A stretch of DNA of 56,329 nucleotides, taken from a candidate division WS1 bacterium. GTDB taxonomy: Bacteria; Armatimonadota; Zipacnadia; Zipacnadales; UBA5352. The notes beneath the pieces are model-generated. The model saw only the letters and a program-made list of their open reading frames with translations. It had not been told where the DNA came from and did no database searches. A program made the translations under genes and the position numbers. This document shows positions 30,257-37,938 of this stretch, in pieces; position 1 is the stretch's first letter; the number at the start of each line of letters is the position of its first letter. The stretch spans positions 1-56,329 of the forward strand of contig PXBW01000158.1 in assembly GCA_003566775.1 (NCBI GenBank). The letters are read 5' to 3'.

Positions 30257-30625
30257 ATGCCCGTAGACTGGCACGCGAAAGCGATGGACGCTCTTCGCAT
30301 CCTCGTTCAGCACGCGCAACAAGGCAATACGACCACCTACGGCGAGTTAGGCGAGAGCATCGGTGTTCACCACCGTAACGTAAGCCGTGCACTGCAGATT
30401 ATCCGCGACGACATCTGCCAAGGGGGCGAGCGCGCCCCGATGATCAATGTCCTGGTACTGAGGAAGGGAGACGCGAATCCCGGCCCAGAGGTCCTCGGCC
30501 CCTGGGGCGATCACCTGTCTGACAACGGTCGACAAAGAACAGCCGCGTCCGAGCAGGAGAGAGTCTTCGAGTATGACGGCTGGGATGACCTGCTTGCCGA
30601 ACTCGGCCTGAAGCCGATCGAGTAG
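30257..30625 (+). CDS. Small winged-helix/HTH-like protein, reminiscent of alkyltransferase-like fold
   Basis: ATG 30257 preceded by GGGAGG; DWHAKAMDALRILVQHAQQGNTTTYGELGESIGVHHRNVSRALQIIRDDICQGGERAPMINVLVLRKGDANPG...YDGWDDLLAELGL. Confidence 0.7.
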   Translation: MPVDWHAKAMDALRILVQHAQQGNTTTYGELGESIGVHHRNVSRALQIIRDDICQGGERAPMINVLVLRKGDANPGPEVLGPWGDHLSDNGRQRTAASEQERVFEYDGWDDLLAELGLKPIE

Positions 30626-30640
30626 CTTCGCGCCAACGAT

Positions 30641-30662
30641 GCACGGACAGGAGTGTCCGTGC
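30641..30662. repeat. REP-like palindrome P1
   Basis: GCACGGACA-GGAG-TGTCCGTGC, perfect 9-bp stem. Confidence 0.85.
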
Positions 30663-30681
30663 CACGGAATTGATACTACCA

Positions 30682-30772
30682 TGTGTCGTCCGTGCGACGG
30701 GCGCTTCGCCAAAGGCCGTTGTCGGCAGCCGTTGCCGTTGTGGCCCCGGCGCCTCGCCGGGGGCCGTTGGCC
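30682..30772 (+). repeat. 91-bp direct repeat copy B with internal GC hairpin
   Basis: TGTGTCGTCCGTGCGACGGGCGC...GTGGCCCCGGCGCCTCGCCGGGGGCCGTTGGCC; about 90% identical to copy A. Confidence 0.9.
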
Positions 30773-30783
30773 CGGTAAAGGAC

Positions 30784-30805
30784 GCACGGACAGCAGTATT
30801 CGTGC
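30784..30805. repeat. Degenerate REP-like palindrome P2
   Basis: GCACGGACAGCAGTATTCGTGC; 19 of 22 identical to P1, and both are followed by related CCACG...AATT...ACCATG text. Confidence 0.75.
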
Positions 30806-30845
30806 CACGAATTCACATGACCATGTCGTGCGGGAGGAACCTTCG

Positions 30846-32348
30846 ATGCACCTCATGGGACTCGACGTGGGCAGCACCGGCGTGAAGGCCGTCGTCTTCA
30901 CCCCGCAGCGTAGAATCGTCGGCAGTGCATACCGCGAGTATCCTGAGATATACCCTGACCCCGGCTGGATAGAGCTTCGCCCCGATGATGTCTGGGGCGG
31001 CGTGAAAAGCGTCATCCGTGGTGCCGCCGAGGAGGCGGGGGGTGGCGTCAAATCGCTCGCCATATCTGCACTCGGCGAGGCGTTTACGCCCGTGTCGCGC
31101 GATGGTGATTTCCTGCATAACACCATCGTCTCACCCGACACCCGCGCCACCCGGCAGGTCGAGAGCCTGCGCGAGAACCTCGGTGCGGAGCGCGTCTTCG
31201 AGCTTACCGGCATGCCGCTCAGCCCAAGCTTCACCCTGCCCAAGCTGATGTGGATGCGCGAAGAGATGCCCGAGTTGCATGAGCGCACATGGAAGTACCT
31301 CCTCTGGCCGGAGGCGATCCACTTCAAGCTCGGCCTCACCCCGCGGATCGATCACTCACTGGCGGGCCGCACGATGGCCTTCGATGTCAGGGCGCGCCGA
31401 TGGGCGGAGGAGATGCTGGACGTCGCGGGCATTCGCGCGGAGATGCTGGCCGATCCAATTGCTCCCGGCGAGGTCGTCGGTGAGCTTTCCGCGGATGCCG
31501 CGCGGGAGGTCGGGCTGGAACCGGGCTGCCTCGTGGTCGCGGGTGGGCACGATCAGCCGATGAACGCCCTCGGCGCGGGCGTGGTCAGGCCCGCCATGTG
31601 CGCCGACGGCATGGGCACCGTCGAGTGCATCACCGTGGCCTTCGACGAACCGGTGCTGGGTGACGCCATGCGCGCGCACAACTACGGCTGCTACCCGCAC
31701 GTCGTGCGCGACCAGTACGTGACGATCGCCTACAACTACGCATGTGGTTCCCTCCTGCGCTGGTGGCGGGACCTCTTCGGCGCAGAGGCAATCGCCGAGG
31801 CGAAGCGCACTGGCATCGATGTGTGGGAGATCATCCTCGCCGATCTGCCCGAAGGCCCGAGCGGCCTGCTCTGGCTGCCGTACTTCGCTGGATCGGGCAC
31901 TCCGTATCTCGATCCCGAGGCTAAGGGCGCGATCATCGGCCTGACGCTGGGCACCGACCGCGGGCGCCTGGTGAAGGCGCTGCTGGAGGGCACCTGTTAC
32001 GAACTCGACCTTAACATCAGGGCGCTGCACGAGGCCGGGGTGTCGATCGATCGGCTGCGCGCCACCGGCGGTGGCTCGCGCAGCGACACCTGGCTGCAGC
32101 TGAAGGCGGATATCACCGGCAAGCCCGTGGTGCGCCTCAATGTCAGCGAGTCCGGTTGCCAGGCGGGCGCGATTCTCGGCGGTGTCGCGCTCGGGGTGTG
32201 GCAGGATGTGCGCGAGGCGACCGACGCGCTGGTGAGCGAGGGCGAGTCCTTTCAGCCCCGTCCGGAACTGCAGGAGCGCTACCATGAGCTTCGCGCGGCC
32301 TACGCCGACACCTGGCCCGCACTGCGTGAGATCGTACATCGGCTGTGA
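30846..32348 (+). CDS. FGGY-family carbohydrate kinase (xylulokinase-like)
   Basis: MHLMGLDVGSTGVKAVVF...TIVSPDTRATRQVE...VAGGHDQPMNALGAGVV...RLRATGGGSRSDTWLQLKADITGKPV; start preceded by GGGAGG. ORF start 30639 lies inside the repeat region and is rejected. Confidence 0.92.
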   Translation: MHLMGLDVGSTGVKAVVFTPQRRIVGSAYREYPEIYPDPGWIELRPDDVWGGVKSVIRGAAEEAGGGVKSLAISALGEAFTPVSRDGDFLHNTIVSPDTRATRQVESLRENLGAERVFELTGMPLSPSFTLPKLMWMREEMPELHERTWKYLLWPEAIHFKLGLTPRIDHSLAGRTMAFDVRARRWAEEMLDVAGIRAEMLADPIAPGEVVGELSADAAREVGLEPGCLVVAGGHDQPMNALGAGVVRPAMCADGMGTVECITVAFDEPVLGDAMRAHNYGCYPHVVRDQYVTIAYNYACGSLLRWWRDLFGAEAIAEAKRTGIDVWEIILADLPEGPSGLLWLPYFAGSGTPYLDPEAKGAIIGLTLGTDRGRLVKALLEGTCYELDLNIRALHEAGVSIDRLRATGGGSRSDTWLQLKADITGKPVVRLNVSESGCQAGAILGGVALGVWQDVREATDALVSEGESFQPRPELQERYHELRAAYADTWPALREIVHRL

Positions 32349-32352
32349 AGCT

Positions 32353-32383
32353 GTTCTTCTCCTGCCCCGGGGCGGGGAAGAAC
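32353..32383 (+). terminator. Hairpin after kinase gene
   Basis: GTTCTTCtcc...ggGAAGAAC with GC-rich inner stem; no T-tract. Confidence 0.4.
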
Positions 32384-32413
32384 CCGGCAATCGCATAGAG
32401 GGAGGAAAGGCAG

Positions 32414-32899
32414 ATGGAGGCTTACGCGTTACTGTACGCGCTAATCGCGGTGCTCGCCTGGGGGCTGGCGCCGATCTTCGACAAGATTCTTAACCAGGGA
32501 CTCTCATCGTGGACAGCCGTGCTTCTGCGCACGATGTTCGTGATGGTGATAATCGCGATCGTTGCGATCAGAACCGGTGCGCTGACCGAGATCAGCGGCA
32601 TGTTCGCGGAGGGCGAGGCGGCATACGGTGAGGGGAATGAGCCGGTTTCCGCATGGCTGATCGTCGTCGCGGCACTGGGAAGCGCCCTGCTCGCCGGACT
32701 GATCGGACAGGTGGCCTACTACCATGCGCTGGGCTACGCGGACGTCTCGCGCGTGGTGCCCATTACCGCCTCGTATCCGATGGTGGCGGCTCTAACCGGA
32801 ATCGCACTCTTCCGTGAACCCATCACCGTGCCCAAGCTCGTCGGCACGGTGCTGGTGGTCGTGGGGGTCATACTGGTCTCGGGTGCGCTGACTTCGTAG
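32414..32899 (+). CDS. Half-size EamA/DMT-superfamily transporter
   Basis: AYALLYALIAVLAWGLAPIFDKILNQGLSSWTAVLLRT...AYYHALGYADVSRVVPITASYPMVAALTGIALFREPITVPKLVGTVLVVVGVILV. Confidence 0.85.
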   Translation: MEAYALLYALIAVLAWGLAPIFDKILNQGLSSWTAVLLRTMFVMVIIAIVAIRTGALTEISGMFAEGEAAYGEGNEPVSAWLIVVAALGSALLAGLIGQVAYYHALGYADVSRVVPITASYPMVAALTGIALFREPITVPKLVGTVLVVVGVILVSGALTS

Positions 32900-32907
32900 C
32901 AGAGAGC

Positions 32908-33270
32908 GTGCACCCGTCGAGGGGATCATCATCACCGATCAGAACGTTGCGCCCCATCACCGTTCTCGCAGGCAGCCTCGACGTGCCGGTGGCAGTCGAG
33001 CATGACACCTGGCATCAGCACGTGGCCGTTCGACATCCGGAAGTGATGCCTTACTTTGACCATGTGATCGCAACGATTGAGCAGCCGGAGATGGTGGCAC
33101 GTGACGGACGCCACCGGGAAAGGGTATACTTCTACCGACGACGGCCGGATGTCCCGGACTTTCCGGCCGGGTGGCTTCAAGTTCAGGTGCTGCTGCCGGA
33201 AGGTGCGAAGATGGCAAGGTTCCTGCGCGCCCGGCCTGCGGCTCCCTCTGCTGAACGAACATGCCGATGA
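32908..33270 (+). CDS. Small uncharacterised protein, possibly PBECR/BECR-type nuclease-like; C-terminus atypical
   Basis: HQHVAVRHPEVMPYFDHVIATIEQPEMVARDGRHRERVYFYRRRPDVPDFPAGWLQVQVLL; start uncertain. Confidence 0.45.
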   Translation: MHPSRGSSSPIRTLRPITVLAGSLDVPVAVEHDTWHQHVAVRHPEVMPYFDHVIATIEQPEMVARDGRHRERVYFYRRRPDVPDFPAGWLQVQVLLPEGAKMARFLRARPAAPSAERTCR

Positions 33271-33375
33271 ACTGCGGCAGGAAACCGCCTCCGGGGCTGT
33301 GAGCGGATAGCCTCAGGCTAAATCGGAACGACTACGCGATAGATCGCACAGGTAGTATTCGACAGGGAGAGCTTG

Positions 33376-34515
33376 ATGACCGGAAAAGAGCGCGTGATGG
33401 CAAGCTTCGAGGGCCGCGACTTCGACCGCGTCCCGATCTACTGCGCCGGGCTTTCCTGCCGCATCGCATCGCACGTGCTGGGCCGTGAAGCCTTCGTCGG
33501 CCACGGCATGCAGCGCTACCGTGAGAGCATCGCCCGCTGGGAGGGCTGGCTCGACGAGTTCGAGGAGCGAACCCGCCGGGATGTGCTTGAGGTCAGCGAG
33601 AGGCTCGATCTCGATCTCGTGAGGCCGGCCTACTGGCGTTACCCTCACGATCCCATCGAGCGCATCGACGAGCACACCTTCAGGTACGGGGATGAGGACG
33701 GCTACTGGTGGGTGAACCGCTTCTTCCCCGAGACCGAGCTTTTCCAGGAGGTCGATCGCGCGGATCGACCGGAGCCAACCATCGAGGACGTGCGTCGCGC
33801 CGCCGGGCAGATGGAGCAGCAGGCCGAGAGCGGCTCCGCGCCGACGCCGGAGAGCTTTCCCGATCTGCTGGCGGCGAAGGAGTTCTACGGCGAGCGGCGC
33901 GCGATTCCCGGCTCCGGCACCGGTGTGTCAATTCCGCGTGAGCGCCACTGGCTCGAGGCGATGGCGCTTGAGCCAGACACCGTTCGGCGCTATCTCGTGG
34001 CGCGGGCGAAGATCAACCGCCGTACGATCCCGGTGATGGCCGAGATGGGCCTGAAGATCCTCTTCGGCGGCGGGGACTTCGCGGGCAAGCACGGTCCGCT
34101 CTACGGCCCGAAGGCCTTCCATCACTGCATGCTGCCCGCGCTGCAGATAGTCTCCGGCTGCTGTGAGGAGCATGACACCTGGCACTTCTTCGCCAGCGAC
34201 GGGAATCTCTGGCCGGTGGCCGAGGACCTGTTCGTCAACTCAGGCGTGCATGGCTTCTACGAGATCGACATTCGCTGCGAGATGGACCTTGAGGTGTTGC
34301 GCGACACCTTCCCCCACCTGAGACTGTGCGGCGGCATCGCCTCGGAGACGCTGCACCAGGGGACGGTGGAGGAGGTTGTGGCAGAGACGCGAGATGCCCT
34401 CGACGTAGCGCGGCGGCGCGGGCGGATCGTGGTCGGCGTGTCGAACCAGGTGGTCGCGGCCACGCCCCTGGAGAACTTCGACGCGATGATGCAGACCCTT
34501 CACGATCAACCGTAG
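33376..34515 (+). CDS. Uroporphyrinogen decarboxylase (URO-D)-family protein
   Basis: MTGKERVMASFEGRDFDRVPIYCAG...FYEIDIRCEMDLEVLRDTFPHLRLCGGIASETLHQGTVEEVVAETRDAL...GRIVVGVSNQV. Confidence 0.8.
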   Translation: MTGKERVMASFEGRDFDRVPIYCAGLSCRIASHVLGREAFVGHGMQRYRESIARWEGWLDEFEERTRRDVLEVSERLDLDLVRPAYWRYPHDPIERIDEHTFRYGDEDGYWWVNRFFPETELFQEVDRADRPEPTIEDVRRAAGQMEQQAESGSAPTPESFPDLLAAKEFYGERRAIPGSGTGVSIPRERHWLEAMALEPDTVRRYLVARAKINRRTIPVMAEMGLKILFGGGDFAGKHGPLYGPKAFHHCMLPALQIVSGCCEEHDTWHFFASDGNLWPVAEDLFVNSGVHGFYEIDIRCEMDLEVLRDTFPHLRLCGGIASETLHQGTVEEVVAETRDALDVARRRGRIVVGVSNQVVAATPLENFDAMMQTLHDQP

Positions 34516-34578
34516 CGGCAGCTTTGACAGCCGCATGAGCAACGTCTGATCTGCGACTCTCCGAGCGCGGCGGCTCCT

Positions 34579-34818
34579 CTACCAGACTTCGTCGGTATCC
34601 TGCGAGGGAGCGGCCTTTACCACCACCACGTTCGCCGCTCGCGGACCCTTCGCGCTCTCCTCAATCTCGAACTCGACCTCGGAGCCCTCGCTCAGGCTGC
34701 GGTAGCCTTCCCCCGCAATCGCTGTGTAGTGCACGAACACGTCCTCGCCGTCTTCCTGCTCGATGAACCCGTAGCCCTTTGCGTCGTCGAACCACTTCAC
34801 GATCCCGGTCGGCATAGT
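34579..34818 (-). CDS. Cold-shock-domain protein
   Basis: [65 protein letters not shown]. Confidence 0.95.
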   Translation of the reverse strand, partial: TMPTGIVKWFDDAKGYGFIEQEDGEDVFVHYTAIAGEGYRSLSEGSEVEFEIEESAKGPRAANVVVVKAAPSQDTDEVW

Positions 34819-34989
34819 AAGCTGCCTCCATCCTGCGCCGATACGCCGGTGCATCAGACTGCCCCGGTCCGTGCAGTCGCCCTCAATTATAACCGCGCAC
34901 AGGCAAAACGCAAGGAAGAACTCGGGACCTTCTCAGCCTTCCGGGCCGATGCTTCTGTGTCAACGCTGGTTCCTCCGGTTATCCTCCCA

Positions 34990-37317
34990 TCAGAGCGCTG
35001 TCTCGTCGTCGGTATCCCAGAAGAATTGGAAGAACTGGGCGATATTGTACTTGAAGCGGCCGCTGCGCAGGTTCACGAACATCAGCGGCGTGTCGATGCG
35101 GCCTGCGACACGCGATGTCTTATCGCCCCAGACCTTGCGGCGGATCCAACTCTCACGCGAAGCGCCCATGATCACGAGATCGAAGTCTCTCGCGTGCTCG
35201 ATGAGGGTCTCAACTACCTCACCGGTCTCGATGCGAATCCGGAAGCGGCGTTCGGGGCGACCGTTAGCAACCGTGGGCACCAAGGACCCGATATCGCGGG
35301 CTCTTAGCGATTGCACCAGCTCGCTGGCCCTTTCCGCCCGCTCACGTGAGCTGAGCTCCTCATCGACTACGTGCATCAGTTCGATGTACGCGTCCTCGTG
35401 CGCCGCCATTGACGCCGCGAATGGGGCGACGAGATGACCATGACTGGGATGCTGCACCGGGACCAGTATTCGCCTCGCAGGCAGGGTGACATCGCCACGC
35501 ACTACGACCACGTTTGCGTTGGCCTCTTTAACCACTCTGTCGATGTTGCTTCCCACGATGCTGCGGGGATCCGCACTTCTGCCACCACCCCATCCCATGA
35601 CAATGAAGTTGGCGCCGTAGTCCTCAACAGTGTCGATGATCCCCTCGGCGGCACGGCGCCCGATGCGCAGGATCAGGTGAGGCGTCATACTCATCTCCTC
35701 GGCGATATGCGCGGTCCTGTCCATTAGCGGCCGGGTCTCCTCGACGAAACCGTGCGATATGCTGACGGGGAGTTGATCGGGAACCGTAACCACATGCAGC
35801 AGAATCAACTCTCCCGGCTCGGTCTCGAGCAGAGATTTGGCCACCTTCAAAGGGCCGGTGATCTCCTCGTCCTCGCAGATGGGCAGCAGCACCGAGAAAC
35901 GCTCGTGATCGATTCCGAGCCGCTCCTCAGCCAGCACTGGCGTGATCTCCTCTTCACGTTCGAGCCTGTGCGAGTAAAGGGCGTAGATCGCATAGCCCAG
36001 TCCCAGCCAGCCGATAGTGACGTACCAGGCCAGTGGCGAGACACTAAAAAGCTTGCCCGCCAGTAGGAACTGCAGCGCGATGACGGCGATCGGGAGGTAG
36101 GGGAAGAAGGGCGAGAGGTAACCGTAGGCCAGCTTATCGCCGTATTTGCGACGAACCGTGATCGCCGCCACATTCACCTGCATGAAGACCAGCAGGAACA
36201 TGATGTTGGCAGCAGAAGCGACATCCTCGATAGCCGGGATGAATACCGCCATGCCCACAAGCAGAGCCCCCGAACACAGAAGCGCGATATGCGGAGTTCG
36301 TGTCTGCGGATGGACGGAGCCAAAGGAGGGTGGCAGATTGTGATCGCGCCCCATCGCGAATGACGCCCGCGTGGCGGCGTAGGTGGTGGCGTTGAGAGCG
36401 CTGGTCGTCGAGAACATCGCGCCCAGCGGAAGCAGAATGGAGCCGAGAGGTACGAACTGTTCACCAGCACGCAGGAGCCCGAGCACCCCGGCCTCACCAA
36501 GATACTGGTAGGTTGGCACACCTGTCGGTGAGACTACACCTCCTATCATACTGAGGCCGACGAAGATGTAAATGGGCACTACGATCAGCAGCGCGAGAAA
36601 GATCGCCCTCGGAACGTTCCGTCGCGGATCACGGACCTCTTCCCCAGCCTGAACGATGATCTCGAATCCCTCGAATGAGATGTAAGTGAGCCCCATCGCA
36701 GCCAGAACTCCGCTCCAGCCAGCAGGCGCAAATGGCTCGAACGACTGTAGCTGGGTTGGATCGCTGATGACTGTGGCAACACCGCTGAGAATGAAGATCA
36801 CGAGCACCCCTATGCCGGCGCTCGTGACAAGTAGACCCGTGGTTCCGGTCTCGGAGACCCCACGGTAGTTTATGTAGATGATCACGAGCGCAATTGCGGC
36901 CGCGACTATCTTCTGTGCGATGGGGATCGAGACCCCGCCGGGTAACATGCCGATACGCTCGAGAACTTCAACAAAGTACGTCGCGAAGCCGAGGCAATAG
37001 AGGCTGCCCGCGACTGCATGGGCGAACCATCCCATCCAACCCGAGAAGAAAGCGTTAGCCCCCGGAAGCCCCTGGCGCACCCAAACGTAGTAGCCGCCGG
37101 CGATCGGCATCGACGAGCCAAGCTCTGCATGGACCATCGCCGTGAGCAGGGTGATTACTCCGTTGAGCGCAAAGGCCACGATCAGCGCGGGACCGGCCGC
37201 TCCTGCGGCGATACCGGTGAGGACATATATTCCGGCGCATACCATACCGGCGACGCCGACCAACGTGAGTTGAAACAGATTGAGATCGCGACTTAGCTCC
37301 GTTGTTGCCTTGCGCAT
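34990..37317 (-). CDS. APC-family permease fused to C-terminal universal-stress-protein-like domains (copy 1)
   Basis: MRKATTELSRDLNLFQLTLVGVAGMVCAGIYVLTGIAAGAAGPALIVAFALNGV...; NFIVMGWGGGRSADPRSIVGSNIDRVVKEANANVVVVRGD and FDLVIMGASRESWIRRKVWGDKTSRVA. Start chosen by alignment with the paralog. Confidence 0.88.
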   Translation of the reverse strand: MRKATTELSRDLNLFQLTLVGVAGMVCAGIYVLTGIAAGAAGPALIVAFALNGVITLLTAMVHAELGSSMPIAGGYYVWVRQGLPGANAFFSGWMGWFAHAVAGSLYCLGFATYFVEVLERIGMLPGGVSIPIAQKIVAAAIALVIIYINYRGVSETGTTGLLVTSAGIGVLVIFILSGVATVISDPTQLQSFEPFAPAGWSGVLAAMGLTYISFEGFEIIVQAGEEVRDPRRNVPRAIFLALLIVVPIYIFVGLSMIGGVVSPTGVPTYQYLGEAGVLGLLRAGEQFVPLGSILLPLGAMFSTTSALNATTYAATRASFAMGRDHNLPPSFGSVHPQTRTPHIALLCSGALLVGMAVFIPAIEDVASAANIMFLLVFMQVNVAAITVRRKYGDKLAYGYLSPFFPYLPIAVIALQFLLAGKLFSVSPLAWYVTIGWLGLGYAIYALYSHRLEREEEITPVLAEERLGIDHERFSVLLPICEDEEITGPLKVAKSLLETEPGELILLHVVTVPDQLPVSISHGFVEETRPLMDRTAHIAEEMSMTPHLILRIGRRAAEGIIDTVEDYGANFIVMGWGGGRSADPRSIVGSNIDRVVKEANANVVVVRGDVTLPARRILVPVQHPSHGHLVAPFAASMAAHEDAYIELMHVVDEELSSRERAERASELVQSLRARDIGSLVPTVANGRPERRFRIRIETGEVVETLIEHARDFDLVIMGASRESWIRRKVWGDKTSRVAGRIDTPLMFVNLRSGRFKYNIAQFFQFFWDTDDETAL

Positions 37318-37569
37318 CTTACACAGCTTCTTCCCGAGATGCTCAGATAGCACACGTCTTTGTTTGTCCCAGAGAACCGGCTGCACGATCTCATTGCAGT
37401 GCCTGTGCGACTCCTGTCTCCTGAAGCTGATCTTCAGGAGTGGTGCCGGGAACGGAAGCGCGCGTTTTTCTCAGAACGTCACACCGTGGGTAAGCCAGGT
37501 TGCCGAGCTTTCAGAAGTCACGCATCATGATCGCAACAGCCAGGCGAAGAACAGTCGGAGGACTTACTG

Positions 37570-37917
37570 CTACTCGTCCTCGGTGGTGACGGACTCATCG
37601 AACGAGAAGTCATCTTCCTCAGCCACAGCGGGATGCTCCCGAAGAAATCTCTCACGCTCTGTCAGGAACTCCTCGGCCTGATCGTCCACGCCCTTTACGG
37701 AGATATGGGTAATCCAGGCCATGAAGAGCATGAAAAGGCCGGTGCCGATGAATGTTATCAGGCCGCCCCCGCCATAGTACATCATCCCCAGTGTGACTGC
37801 ACCAAAAAGCAGGCAGACAATGAGTTGAATGCGCTTCACGTTGGTGCTCAGATCGTGGATGCCCCATTCCTCTTCAGGAAGGACCACATTGTGCTTTTGC
37901 AGGTTCCTCAGCGACAT
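37570..37917 (-). CDS. Small two-TM protein of unknown function
   Basis: VKRIQLIVCLLFGAVTLGMMYYGGGGLITFIGTGLFMLFMAWITHI, acidic C-terminus; located between the two paralogous transporters. Confidence 0.7.
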   Translation of the reverse strand: MSLRNLQKHNVVLPEEEWGIHDLSTNVKRIQLIVCLLFGAVTLGMMYYGGGGLITFIGTGLFMLFMAWITHISVKGVDDQAEEFLTERERFLREHPAVAEEDDFSFDESVTTEDE

Positions 37918-37938
37918 GGCAGGTTACCTCTCTCCCCC

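Noticed and set aside
30120-30775. CRISPR-like array
   Set aside because: Only two 91-bp copies about 470 bp apart with a gene between; no short regular repeat-spacer structure and no cas genes.
30639-30845. N-terminal extension of the kinase ORF through the palindrome/repeat region
   Set aside because: The kinase N-terminal motif starts at MHLMGLDVGSTG (30846) after GGGAGG; the extension simply translates the repeat.
31356-32396. 346-aa minus-strand ORF
   Set aside because: Antisense shadow of the FGGY kinase.
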